This document shows, in pieces, positions 22,659 to 31,228 of a stretch of 64,000 bases of DNA. Position 1 is the first letter of the stretch; the number at the start of each line of letters is the position of its first letter. A program made the translations under genes and the position numbers. Source of the stretch: Planctomycetota bacterium (lineage in GTDB: Bacteria > Planctomycetota > Planctomycetia > Pirellulales > Thermoguttaceae); the NCBI GenBank assembly GCA_029550925.1, contig JAKPGL010000064.1, forward strand, positions 1-64,000, written 5' to 3'. The notes under the pieces were generated by a model that was given only the letters and a program-made list of their open reading frames with translations, did no database searches and had not been told where the DNA came from.

Positions 22659-23384
22659 CTAAGGCCCGAACTGTTTCCTTAACTCCTCCGTGATACATCC
22701 TTCGAAAATTTCTTCCACCCGACTATGGGCCTCCTCCACCCATCTGAGAGCTATTGTTGGAGGGATGGAATCCGCTTGCGCAAGGAAGTAGTCGATTTGT
22801 AGGAAGAAGCTCCGAGGATTATTCACTGCACTGTTGAGGGCTATGATACCCCGATCCCGCCCCTCCGCATAGATGGATTCCACTGCTACCATAAAGTTGG
22901 CTATATCTTGGGGAAGGCGATCCCCTACAAATGGATAAAAATTCAAATAACCCTTTAGAGTTGCCTCTGCAGAGGGCAAATCGATCTTATTAATGTAGCT
23001 GAGGGCTATCGTATCTAAACCCTGGATTTCCGTGATCTCAGTCAGGCATTCCCATGCCTTAGCAATTTTCGGCTTGAAGACCGACCAACCGGGATAGGAG
23101 CGAAGGACATGGACGGCCAAGAGCCGACGGCCTAACGCCACCATCACATTTTTCTCTTCTGTGAAAAAAACCGCCCGCTGCTCTCTGGGGGACTTTCTTC
23201 TTTTACGTCCCCTCAAAGAAGCAATTTTCCACTCTTCCACCACGCGATCTTCCCGAAGAGGGAACTCCTGCTGGAGTTTTTCATAGAGGAGTCCCGGTAC
23301 AGTAATATCCCAGGGCGTTTTCCGGCTCAATCGGAATTCGCAAACAGCCTCCAGGATAGGGGGATTAGCGTATTTTCGGCCCAC
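22659..23384 (-). CDS. TIGR04255-family protein
   Basis: A 241-residue protein. The N-terminus KYANPPILEAVCEFRLSRKT matches the hallmark opening (Y-x-NPPIxEAVCEFRF) of the sporadically distributed TIGR04255 family, whose function is not established. The following beta-rich half and the later SYINKIDLP and FFLQIDYFLAQA fit the family as I remember it. The start is GTG at 23384 with a very strong GAGGAGG at 23395-23401. Base composition is unlike the neighbours: 22921-22980 has 24 G+C of 60 and 22981-23040 has 25 of 60, which suggests acquisition by transfer. It is the first gene of a tight three-gene unit ending in a HEPN protein. Confidence 0.75.
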   Translation of the reverse strand: MGRKYANPPILEAVCEFRLSRKTPWDITVPGLLYEKLQQEFPLREDRVVEEWKIASLRGRKRRKSPREQRAVFFTEEKNVMVALGRRLLAVHVLRSYPGWSVFKPKIAKAWECLTEITEIQGLDTIALSYINKIDLPSAEATLKGYLNFYPFVGDRLPQDIANFMVAVESIYAEGRDRGIIALNSAVNNPRSFFLQIDYFLAQADSIPPTIALRWVEEAHSRVEEIFEGCITEELRKQFGP

Positions 23385-23484
23385 GATCAGATACCTCCTC
23401 TTTCGTTGGTCTTCTTCGTTAATTCTATCATTCTCTTCCGAACGGTTTCACCACCCCCCTCTGAAGTGGAGTCTCGAAAATTTC

Positions 23485-24459
23485 CTAGGCGGGGAAGACG
23501 GCTACGGGCAGGCCGGTCGTTTGGCGCACGAGGGCAGCGATGGCTTGAAGCTCCTGGGTCGCTAGGGCGGAGACGATCGGTTCGGCGGGCGGCCGGGCAA
23601 TCGTGTAAATTTGAACCAGCTTAATTTGTCCACCGGCCTCTACGATCTCTTTAAGCCGGCGACAATAGGCGGCCTGTTCGTCCGGCGATGGTCCACAGCC
23701 AGCAATCCGCATGAAAAGCGATTGGATGACCACCGGCCAGCGGCGGGCCGCCTGCTGAATATTCCGGAGGATCCGCTCGAACGGCACTGGGCTGCGGGCC
23801 ACCTGCCGAAAATACTCTTCCGTGCCGGCGTCCAGTTTGGCCCAAATCTCGCCGTTGTTTTGAGCCAGAAGGTCCAGCCCCTCTTGCACATACGGCTGAT
23901 CCAGCAGGCTGGCGTTGGTAATCAGCACCAGTTTCAGGTCCTCCAGCCGATGCCGGCGGCGAACCTCAGCACAGCAAGCAACGATTTCCGGAAAGTTTCG
24001 ATAGAGCGTCGGTTCGCCGTCGCCGCTAAGGGCGATGTCGTTCAGTCGGCGAAGCTGCGGCGGCAGATCCGAAAACGGTCGGATGGTAAACAGCCGACCG
24101 GATTGCCACATCTGGAAGACCGATTCCAACTCCGCAGCCAATCGGTCCAGGTCGATGAATCGGTTTTGGCCGCCCTGCGCAGCCGGGCAGGATTCGCCGG
24201 CAGAAGGTTCCCCAGAAAGGGCAACCGACGAGGTGGGCCTGTCGGCGGCAGAGGCTTGCGTGGGCAAATCGGTTCGCTGCACCTGGCAATAGATACAATG
24301 GAAGTTGCACCGTTGATCCAGGTTCAAGTTGACGCCCAGGGAAATACCGCCGGCCCGTCGGCTGACGACCGGATAGACATACCGGAAATCCGCAAACGAT
24401 CGCGGATGGGCCGAAAAATACGGCGCCCGATTTCTCTCCGAAGAACTACGCTCATCCAT
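23485..24459 (-). CDS. Radical SAM protein
   Basis: A 324-residue radical S-adenosylmethionine enzyme. The cluster motif is CNFHCIYC (Cys-x3-Cys-x2-Cys, about residues 51-58). The SAM-binding strand follows as LNDIALSGDGEPTLYRNF, with LKLVLITNASLLDQPYV and EIWAKLDAGTEEYF later. This set of motifs matches the COG0731-like group (relatives of TYW1 and of archaeal Fe-S oxidoreductases). The substrate is unknown. An insertion of about 45 residues rich in Ser and Pro follows the cluster motif. The ATG at 24459 has AGGTGA upstream. It is a single gene between the HEPN operon and infA. Confidence 0.88.
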   Translation of the reverse strand: MDERSSSERNRAPYFSAHPRSFADFRYVYPVVSRRAGGISLGVNLNLDQRCNFHCIYCQVQRTDLPTQASAADRPTSSVALSGEPSAGESCPAAQGGQNRFIDLDRLAAELESVFQMWQSGRLFTIRPFSDLPPQLRRLNDIALSGDGEPTLYRNFPEIVACCAEVRRRHRLEDLKLVLITNASLLDQPYVQEGLDLLAQNNGEIWAKLDAGTEEYFRQVARSPVPFERILRNIQQAARRWPVVIQSLFMRIAGCGPSPDEQAAYCRRLKEIVEAGGQIKLVQIYTIARPPAEPIVSALATQELQAIAALVRQTTGLPVAVFPA

Positions 24460-24557
24460 CGAAGTTCACCTATTGTCTGATCAGAGGTCGCCCCGCGTCT
24501 GGCGAAGCGGTTGCGAGGCGCTCCGATTGTTTGAATCCCTAACCAAAAAGGATTTTC

Positions 24558-24766
24558 TCACGAACATTCGGCCTGTGGAAGCCGTGGGCGCTCTTTGCTC
24601 GCTTCTCTTGGCAACGCTTCTTGATAAGGAGACCTTCCCCTCACGAAGAACCGTTCCTTCGTCTCACCCGAAAGCAGGGCCCAGTCTTGCCGCCGCGAAC
24701 GCGAGGAACCCGTTGGAGAAAAACGAGGATCCGTCTGGACTATCGCTTCCGCAGGCGTTCCCCGAC
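24558..24766. repeat. Decayed A-B / B' intergenic element
   Basis: A diverged module A (GAACATTCGGCC, from 24560), a diverged forward B (CACCCGAAAGCAGGGCCCAG, about 24665-24684) and a reverse B' (GTCTGGACTATCGCTTCCGC, 24733-24752) follow in the same order as copies I-III. The terminal A' is not recognisable. The match is weak, and the call rests on order and spacing. Confidence 0.35.
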
Positions 24767-24781
24767 CACCGACAATCTGCT

Positions 24782-24825
24782 GAAAACAGGCCGACATTCC
24801 TTGCGGGCCTGTTTTCGGTTTTATC
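24782..24825 (+). terminator. Strong intrinsic terminator without an obvious gene in front
   Basis: Perfect 11-base arms GAAAACAGGCC (24782-24792) and GGCCTGTTTTC (24806-24816) enclose a 13-base loop; GGTTTTATC follows on the plus strand. No plus-strand gene precedes it within the 320-base spacer after the radical SAM gene. It may therefore end a small RNA, or belong to a decayed gene. Another hairpin, ACGAAG/CTTCGT, lies at 24643-24662. Confidence 0.55.
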
Positions 24826-25042
24826 GGTTCCTTCTGGCTGTGGGTGCGCCCTGCGGCTGATTAGCCGTAATGAAACATTTCGTCCCCTCTACTGCTCGTC
24901 TTCTTTGCCGTCGAAATTTTCCAACGAGTGGGTCCTACTAGACGCCCCGCTCGAAAAATTTTAGTATATTAGGAGAAGCTGCGGCCAACGAGGCTGGACG
25001 AAAGGTCGATCGTACGACGGGGTTTTGGGCTGGGAACTGTTT

Positions 25043-25264
25043 ATGACGAAAAAAGAAGAAGGCATTGAAGTAGAAGGTGTGGTAACCGAAGCATTAGCCA
25101 ATACGCGATTTCGGGTGCAGGTAGAAGGCGGCCACATGGTCATCGCCCATTTGGCGGGCCGACTCCGAAAAAACTTTATCCGTATTGTGCCCGGCGACCG
25201 CGTCCGCGTGGAACTGTCGCCCTATGATCTGACCAAGGGCCGAATCGTGTACCGAGAACGCTAA
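25043..25264 (+). CDS. infA: Translation initiation factor IF-1
   Basis: A 73-residue single OB-fold protein that binds the 30S A site with IF-2 and IF-3 during initiation. Family marks are [20 protein letters not shown], the following [19 protein letters not shown], and [20 protein letters not shown], all canonical. The ATG at 25043 gives the normal length; an in-frame upstream start at 25025 is less likely. It stands alone here, away from the usual ribosomal protein cluster. The A/T-rich TAGTATATT at 24962-24970 may supply a -10 box, but no -35 box is clear. Confidence 0.96.
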   Translation: MTKKEEGIEVEGVVTEALANTRFRVQVEGGHMVIAHLAGRLRKNFIRIVPGDRVRVELSPYDLTKGRIVYRER

Positions 25265-25360
25265 CCCCCAGGCCCCACTGCTCCTCTCTTCCCACTGGCT
25301 TTTTCTTGTTTCTCTTTCTGTCTCAGCCCGAAAATTGCTCTTTCTTCCGTTCTGGGATTG

Positions 25361-26317
25361 CTAGCCAGATTCTTCGGTATCCCAGACGATCTGGTGGGCG
25401 TCGAAGATCGGTCCTTCCGCGCAGGCCCGCCGATAATCCCAGCCGCCCGACTCGTCTCGAACCCGCACCACACAACTAAAACAGACGCCCAGTCCGCAGG
25501 CCATCGGTCTTTCCAACGAAACAAGGCACGGCAACCCCAACCGACGGGCTATCTGGGCCGTAGCGGCCATCATCGGTTCCGGCCCGCAGCAAACGATCCG
25601 GCAAGGCAGTCCTGTTTGGGCGACGACCGGTTCGATCAGTTCGGTTACCAGACCCTGACGGCCGCGGGAACCGTCTTCGGTGCTGATATGGACTTCGATC
25701 CCCGTCTGCTGGAACTCGTCCAACGGGGCCAGAAATGCCGCAGTACTTTCTCCATAGCAAAAACTCACCTTTTCCGCCCAAGGGGCCGACCGGGCAGGTG
25801 TACCGTATTGGCGTCGGCCCAGTGCCTCCTGTCCCAGGGCCAAAAAGGGAGTAAATCCAATGCCGCCGGCCACCATCACCAGATGCGGGACCGGATCGGC
25901 CGGGAACCCGTTGCCCAACGGCCCCCACACCTCCAACCGATCCCCAGGCGCCTTTTGTGCTAATATCCCGGTAACCCGGCCCACCACCCGATAGACCAAT
26001 TGAACCCCCACGGCCAGCCCGGCTTGGTCTCGGACCAGATCGTACAGGGCCAACGCCCGACCAAACAGCGGATCGACCGATCCGGGAAGCCGAACCATCA
26101 CAAACTGGCCCGGCGTAATCCGCCTCGCTATCGGCGGGCAAAGAAACTGGAGTCGATAGGTCTGCAGGGCGATTCGCTCGTTGGAGAGAATTTCTACCGC
26201 GCCGTGCCAGACCCGGTTGGCATCCCGCGCAGCCTCCAACGATGGACACGTTCCCGCCGACGGGGAGCGATCCTTCTGTCGGTGGTCGAATCCTTCGGAA
26301 AACGTCTCATTGCCCAA
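25361..26317 (-). CDS. PyrK-like dihydroorotate dehydrogenase electron-transfer subunit
   Basis: A 318-residue FAD and 2Fe-2S protein that passes electrons from dihydroorotate dehydrogenase to NAD. The FAD domain has PGQFVMVRLPGSVDPLFGRA. The NAD site is MVAGGIGFTPFLALGQEAL with IVCCGPEPMMAATAQIARRL. The C-terminal cluster loop is MACGLGVCFSCVVRV with a later Cys in RRACAEGPIF: four cysteines in the C-x4-C-x2-C-xn-C form of PyrK. The start is a TTG at 26317 with GAGGA upstream; about 35 N-terminal residues precede the conserved domain, so a later start is possible. No pyrD lies beside it. It follows pdxJ and an rluB-type gene on the same strand. Confidence 0.87.
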   Translation of the reverse strand: MGNETFSEGFDHRQKDRSPSAGTCPSLEAARDANRVWHGAVEILSNERIALQTYRLQFLCPPIARRITPGQFVMVRLPGSVDPLFGRALALYDLVRDQAGLAVGVQLVYRVVGRVTGILAQKAPGDRLEVWGPLGNGFPADPVPHLVMVAGGIGFTPFLALGQEALGRRQYGTPARSAPWAEKVSFCYGESTAAFLAPLDEFQQTGIEVHISTEDGSRGRQGLVTELIEPVVAQTGLPCRIVCCGPEPMMAATAQIARRLGLPCLVSLERPMACGLGVCFSCVVRVRDESGGWDYRRACAEGPIFDAHQIVWDTEESG

Positions 26318-26422
26318 GATGGTCCTCTCCTCGACGAGAAATATCGCTCATCTTTTCCAATGGGAAACGGGATGATTGGTCGGTGCGAACAGAGGTTATT
26401 TTCGATGGTTTGCCTTGGCGGA

Positions 26423-27379
26423 TCAATGCCGCCTTTTGCCGCCGGATTTGCGTTTGGGGCCGCCGGGGCTGTTCAGACCGGTCGCCTCATACAGGGCTTC
26501 GATTTCTTCGGCGGTCAACGGGCGGGATTGGCCCGGTTTTAATTTCCCCAACCGGATCGGTCCCACGGACAGGCGGGTGAGTTGGAGCACCTTATGGCCC
26601 ACCCGAGCCAACATCCGGCGGATTTGCCGATTTCGGCCCTCGGCCAAGACCATTTCGAGGAAAGTGCTTTGTTTATGTTTGCCGAGGACTTTGATCCGCT
26701 CGGCTTTGAGTTTTCCTTCGGAGGACCAGACGCCTTGTTGAAGTTTGGCTAGCACCTCGGTCGTAGGCTGGCCGGCTACCTGGACCCGATAGGTCTTTTC
26801 TACGCCATACCGGGGATGGGTCAACCGATTGGCCAACTCGCCGTCGTTGGTGAGCAGGATCAACCCTTCGCTGTGCAGGTCCAGTCGGCCTACCGGGAAG
26901 AGCCGTTCTCCTTCCGTAGGTACCAGGTCGATCACTCGTCGTCGGCCCGAAGGGTCTCGGTGGGTGCAGACGACGCCGGAAGGTTTATTCACTGCATAAT
27001 AGGCCAGGCGATGAAGCCGAATCCGCTCGCCATCCACCCGTATCTCCTGCCGAAGGGGATCGACCCGCACCCCAAGTTCGGCGGCTACCTGACCATCGAC
27101 CTCCACTCGGCCGGCCAGGATGAGTTCTTCGCATTGGCGTCGGCTTCCTAGTCCGGCGGAAGCCAATACCTTTTGCAACCGAACGCCGGCGGCGGTTTTC
27201 TGCCCGATCGGCGGCATGGAGGCCCCGCCTTTTTTCCCGGAAGTTCTCCGAGACGGAGGCGTCCCGCCTTCCGACGGGGCGCCCCCCAAGGGACTGTCCG
27301 CCTGCTTAGGGTCTAGGGCGTCAGAAGGGCGTCCGGGACCGGAGAACTCGTCTTTTCTTTTAGAACCTTGTTGGGGCAT
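26423..27379 (-). CDS. RluB/RsuA-family pseudouridine synthase
   Basis: A 318-residue rRNA pseudouridine synthase. A basic, low-complexity leader (about 1-65) precedes an S4 RNA-binding domain (VRLQKVLASAGLGSRRQCEE, then GRVEVDG). The catalytic domain follows, with the active Asp in PVGRLDLHSEGLILLTNDGE, and GRNRQIRRMLARVGHKVLQL near the end. The tail KRKSGGKRRH is strongly basic. This layout is that of RluB (U2605 of 23S rRNA in E. coli) or its relatives RsuA and RluE; the target base cannot be read from sequence alone. The start at 27379 lacks a good ribosome site, so the leader length is uncertain. Confidence 0.9.
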   Translation of the reverse strand: MPQQGSKRKDEFSGPGRPSDALDPKQADSPLGGAPSEGGTPPSRRTSGKKGGASMPPIGQKTAAGVRLQKVLASAGLGSRRQCEELILAGRVEVDGQVAAELGVRVDPLRQEIRVDGERIRLHRLAYYAVNKPSGVVCTHRDPSGRRRVIDLVPTEGERLFPVGRLDLHSEGLILLTNDGELANRLTHPRYGVEKTYRVQVAGQPTTEVLAKLQQGVWSSEGKLKAERIKVLGKHKQSTFLEMVLAEGRNRQIRRMLARVGHKVLQLTRLSVGPIRLGKLKPGQSRPLTAEEIEALYEATGLNSPGGPKRKSGGKRRH

Positions 27380-27417
27380 GGAGATACTTTCGGTCGAACG
27401 GTTGCAAGCGGACGGCG

Positions 27418-28131
27418 TTAGCTGACGAGCGACTTCATTTCACGCACCGCCTCGACAAGACCAACCATGATCGCGCGGGCGATGATGCTGTGGCCGATAT
27501 TGAGCTCCTCGAGGCCCTCGAGGCGGGCGACAGGCTGGACATTAGTATATGTCAACCCGTGTCCCGCATGAAGCACCAAGCCCAACTGGCGCACCTGCCG
27601 AGCCGCCGCCGCTAACACCCGAAGTTCCTCCTCCCGTTTCGGTCCCGGCGGCGCCAGGGCGTATTGGCCCGTGTGCAATTCCACTGCATCGGCCCCCACC
27701 GCCTTGGCCGCCTCGATCTGCCGAGCGTCCGGATCCAAAAACAGGCTGACCACAATTCCCGCATCCTGAAGACGGCGCACGACCTCGGCCACGCGATCCT
27801 GTTGGCCCACCACATCCAAACCGCCCTCGGTCGTAATTTCTTCCCGCCGTTCGGGTACCAGGGTGGCCTGATCCGGACGGGTCTGGCAGGCAATCCGCAC
27901 GATCTCGTCGCTACAGGCCATCTCCAGGTTCAGTTTCACCGTTACCGTTTCCCGCAGCAGGCGGAGGTCCCGGTCTTGGATGTGCCGACGGTCTTCTCGT
28001 AAATGGATAGTAATGCCGTCGGCCCCGCCCAATTGGGCCAAGGCCGCCGCCCACACCGGGTCCGGCTCATTCGTGCGCCGGGCCTGCCGAACTGTCGCTA
28101 CATGATCCACATTCACGCCTAGCTTCGCCAT
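27418..28131 (-). CDS. pdxJ: Pyridoxine 5'-phosphate synthase PdxJ
   Basis: A 237-residue TIM-barrel enzyme that condenses 1-deoxyxylulose 5-phosphate with 3-amino-2-oxopropyl phosphate to make pyridoxine 5'-phosphate, the last ring-closing step of the DXP-dependent vitamin B6 route. Marks are [88 protein letters not shown] and the phosphate loop [15 protein letters not shown]. The ATG at 28131 gives the usual N-terminus; an earlier in-frame start at 28146 is unlikely. It is 38 bases upstream of the pseudouridine synthase gene. Confidence 0.96.
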   Translation of the reverse strand: MAKLGVNVDHVATVRQARRTNEPDPVWAAALAQLGGADGITIHLREDRRHIQDRDLRLLRETVTVKLNLEMACSDEIVRIACQTRPDQATLVPERREEITTEGGLDVVGQQDRVAEVVRRLQDAGIVVSLFLDPDARQIEAAKAVGADAVELHTGQYALAPPGPKREEELRVLAAAARQVRQLGLVLHAGHGLTYTNVQPVARLEGLEELNIGHSIIARAIMVGLVEAVREMKSLVS

Positions 28132-28240
28132 GATAGGAACCCCCAAACTGCCTAAACGACCTTTGGACGCCGGTAAACTCTCACCGATTCCTTTTTATTT
28201 TTATTGTAACCGGTTAGGAGGGTCTGAGTTGGGCGCTGGG

Positions 28241-29851
28241 CTACGGACCCGAAGGAATTTTCACTTCCAGGGCGATCTTTTCAGAGGGGAAGGTCTGCTC
28301 GCCGAGCTTAAGCACCAACCAGAAGTCGGCCTTCGGCGTGAAGGCGTCGCCGCGCATCCGATAGATCGGCGAATAGGGCGGATGGGCGTGATTTTCCCAA
28401 TCCCACACGAGGAAACGTTTGCCGGCCTGATAGTCGGCCCGCCAGGTTTTATGTCGATCCGCCAACACCTCCTGGAGCGGCCAACGGAAAAACTCCTGTT
28501 TTTCTCCGGGGGCCAAACGGACCGTTGGGATGGTCGGTTTCTGTCGGCTCCGATCCCAATAGGCGCTTGCAGCGGGATGTTCTTCCGCCTTGGCCCAAAG
28601 CAGTACCTGTTCGCTGTCGTAACCGGCCGGGACCTCCACCGTCTTGTCGGAGAGATTCTCCACCAGTCCCACCAGCACCCCGTCCGGTTTGGTCGGGTCG
28701 TATTGCCGGACCGTGCATTCCAGCCGGACTTTCAGCCCTTTTGCCGCCGGGCCGGGCGACTGAGCGGCTGAAGTCGGCGGGCTGGAAGATGCGGTCGGTT
28801 TGGGCTGTCCGGATGGTTTGGACTCGCCGGTAGCCCCGGCCAGGATTTTGCATTCGGGCAGCGCTGTTTGTAATCGGGCGGCGCCCTCGGCGGTTACACG
28901 GGTGTTGGTCAGATGGAGGGTTTTGAGTTGTTTCAACCCCGCCAGCGGGCCAAGCCCGGCGTCGGTAATCTGGGTCCGCCCCAGATGGAGAAACTCCAGA
29001 TTTTTTAGCCCCTGCAATTTCGGCAACCCGGCATCGGTAACTTGGGTATTATCCAGATTAAGCCAGACAAGCTGGGCCATCTGGGCCAGGTGCTCCAACC
29101 CAGCGTCGGTAATCGGCGTGGTATAGAGGTTCAAGCGGGTCAGTTTCGGCAACTTTGTCAAGACGGCCAACGAAGCGTCGTCCACGCCGGTCCGACTGAC
29201 ATCCAATTCCATCAGTTCCTGCAAGCCGGCGAGCTTGGCCAATCCGGAACCGGTGATCTTCGTCTCGCTCAGCCGGAGCCGACGCACTCGGCCCATCTGG
29301 CCTATGTGTTCCAGACCAGCGTCGGTGATCTGGGTTTTCGCCAAATAAAGCTCTTCTAATCGGGATAACTTTTTGAGCCGGGCCAATCCGGCATCGCTCA
29401 GCCGGGTCTCGTCCAGTTTCAGCACGGTTAGTTTCGGTAAGCCCGCCAGCACCTCGGCCGTCGCATCGGTAACCTGCTGTCCGGTCCAACGGAGGCTTTT
29501 CAGTTCCGGCAAGTCGGCCAGACGTTTGGCGGCCTCGTCGCTGGCCTTGCCGCCTGCCAGATCGACCAGAACCACTCGCCCCTGGGCGTTGGTTTTGATC
29601 GCTGCGCCCAGGTTGCGCAAGAAGGCGACCGCCTCTTTCTCCCCGCTCTGCTCCGTGCAGGCCGAAGCGCCTGACGATTGAGACTCGGAAGACGGTTGGG
29701 CCGCTGCGGGCGACGGTTCTGCCTTTTCTGCGGCGGCAACGGCCTCTGCCAAACCGACCTCCCTCTTGGGATCGCCCCAAATTGCAGTACAACCCCAAAA
29801 AACCAGGCACCATATTCCTACACGTTTTAGGCTTCGCAGTCGGCAGTACAT
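28241..29851 (-). CDS. Leucine-rich-repeat exported protein
   Basis: A 536-residue protein. The N-terminal hydrophobic segment (VGIWCLVFWGCTAIWG) marks export, possibly as a lipoprotein at the Cys of WGC. An Ala/Ser-rich linker follows. Then about nine tandem 24-residue leucine-rich repeats (about 100-340) carry the unit L..L.L..T.ITDAGL..L, of the cysteine-containing/ribonuclease-inhibitor-like bacterial class common in planctomycetes. A second linker rich in Pro, Ser and Ala leads to a beta-rich C-terminal domain (from about 390) opening LKVRLECTVRQYDP. The ATG at 29851 has GGGAGA upstream. It is a likely protein-binding surface protein with no catalytic motif. Confidence 0.82.
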   Translation of the reverse strand: MYCRLRSLKRVGIWCLVFWGCTAIWGDPKREVGLAEAVAAAEKAEPSPAAAQPSSESQSSGASACTEQSGEKEAVAFLRNLGAAIKTNAQGRVVLVDLAGGKASDEAAKRLADLPELKSLRWTGQQVTDATAEVLAGLPKLTVLKLDETRLSDAGLARLKKLSRLEELYLAKTQITDAGLEHIGQMGRVRRLRLSETKITGSGLAKLAGLQELMELDVSRTGVDDASLAVLTKLPKLTRLNLYTTPITDAGLEHLAQMAQLVWLNLDNTQVTDAGLPKLQGLKNLEFLHLGRTQITDAGLGPLAGLKQLKTLHLTNTRVTAEGAARLQTALPECKILAGATGESKPSGQPKPTASSSPPTSAAQSPGPAAKGLKVRLECTVRQYDPTKPDGVLVGLVENLSDKTVEVPAGYDSEQVLLWAKAEEHPAASAYWDRSRQKPTIPTVRLAPGEKQEFFRWPLQEVLADRHKTWRADYQAGKRFLVWDWENHAHPPYSPIYRMRGDAFTPKADFWLVLKLGEQTFPSEKIALEVKIPSGP

Positions 29852-29995
29852 AGGGTTCTCCCTTTCTTCAGGTTTTCGAGCGTTTTCGCATGGAAGGTAT
29901 ATAGACCAGTGTAGCATCTCCTACGACGGCAAAAAATCACCTCTGCCTCGTTACGGGAAGGAGAGACGCCTGTAGGTTCGCCGCCGACTGGGAGA

Positions 29996-31228
29996 TTAGA
30001 AGATAAGCCCAGCCTGTTGGAACCTCTGTTCAGCCAGGGCCATGAGGGCGTCTTCTGCCGCCTCGTCGGGGGCTTCGTAAGTAACCGAGAACCGCAAGAA
30101 CGGCCCGGCGTCATCCCAGGGAACCGTAACAATGGAAAGCTCGTGGATCAACCAGTGGCAGGCTTCTTCTGCGCTGGCAAAGCGCGGGCCGCCTTGCACT
30201 CCTTTCGGCGCTGGCGCATAGACAAAATACGTGCCGCCGGGCATCCGGCATTGGAAACCGCATCGCCGGAGCATCACCACGAGCTTTTCCAATCGGCGAT
30301 GGTACTTGGCCCGCGTGCGGCGTGGGATTTCTGGATTATCCAGCGCCGCAATGGCCGCCTTCTGGATCGCAATAAATTGGCCGGAATCTGTATTGTCCTT
30401 CACATCGGCAAAGGCCCGGACAATCCGTGGATGGCCGCACACCCAGCCCATCCGCCAGCCGATCATGTTCCAGCCCTTCGACAGCGAATGCACCTCCACG
30501 CCCACCTCTTTCGCCCCTGGTATCTGTAAAAAACTCAAAGGCGGCCCATCAAAACTCAGCATCAGATGGGCGGCGTCCTGAACAACCACAATCTCGTTTT
30601 CCAGAGCAAAACGGATCACCCGCTCGTAAAACTCCCGGGTGGCTGTCTTGCCCGTGGGGCTGTTCGGATAATTGATCACCAGCAGTTTGGCCCGTCGGCG
30701 GACCTCGGCCGGGATGCTGTCCAGATCGGGGAAGAAATCGTTTTCCGGCAAAAGGGGCAGTTTATATACCTGACCGCCGTAGTATTCCGTATGCGTGCCC
30801 GCCACCGGATAGCCGGGGACCGTCATCAGGGTAATGTCGCCCGGATTGATGAAGCAGGCCGGCAGCATGGCCAAGGCCGGTTTGGTACCGATCGCATGGT
30901 TGATTTCGGTCTCCGGGTCGAGTTCAACGCCGAACTCCCGCTTCATGAACCGGGCCGCCGCTTCTTTGAAGGCAAAGATGCCGTTGTCCGCATAGCCGCG
31001 GTTCTCTGGACGGTTGATTTCCTCGGCCATGACGCGTCGGACGGACTCGTCGGCCATGTCGTCGTTTTCGCCGATGCCGAAATCCACCAGTGCTCGTTCC
31101 GGGTGCTCGGCCAAGACGCGGCGTTTGGCCCGCTTAATCTTCTCGAACTTATAGATTTTCTGCTCTTTTCCGTAATTGGGACCGCCGATTCGGTCGGCAA
31201 ACAGACGTTGGAAATACGGTTCGCTCAT
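29996..31228 (-). CDS. dapL: LL-diaminopimelate aminotransferase
   Basis: A 410-residue PLP enzyme that converts tetrahydrodipicolinate directly to LL-diaminopimelate, bypassing the DapD/DapC/DapE steps of lysine and cell-wall precursor synthesis. The N-terminus YFQRLFADRIGGPNYGKEQK and DFGIGENDDMADESVRRVM match the DapL type. The PLP lysine lies in EVHSLSKGWNMIGWRMGWVC. NYPNSPTGKTATREFYE holds the conserved Asn, and RFSVTYEAPDE near the C-terminus supplies the carboxylate-binding Arg. The ATG at 31228 begins the conserved N-terminus; its ribosome site is weak, and 31 more residues could be read from 31321. Planctomycetes are known to use this route. Confidence 0.93.
   Translation of the reverse strand: MSEPYFQRLFADRIGGPNYGKEQKIYKFEKIKRAKRRVLAEHPERALVDFGIGENDDMADESVRRVMAEEINRPENRGYADNGIFAFKEAAARFMKREFGVELDPETEINHAIGTKPALAMLPACFINPGDITLMTVPGYPVAGTHTEYYGGQVYKLPLLPENDFFPDLDSIPAEVRRRAKLLVINYPNSPTGKTATREFYERVIRFALENEIVVVQDAAHLMLSFDGPPLSFLQIPGAKEVGVEVHSLSKGWNMIGWRMGWVCGHPRIVRAFADVKDNTDSGQFIAIQKAAIAALDNPEIPRRTRAKYHRRLEKLVVMLRRCGFQCRMPGGTYFVYAPAPKGVQGGPRFASAEEACHWLIHELSIVTVPWDDAGPFLRFSVTYEAPDEAAEDALMALAEQRFQQAGLIF

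Noticed and set aside
24473-24964. Open frame of about 163 codons before infA
   Set aside because: It crosses the decayed repeat element and the orphan terminator, has no recognisable domain, and its codon pattern is unlike the neighbours.
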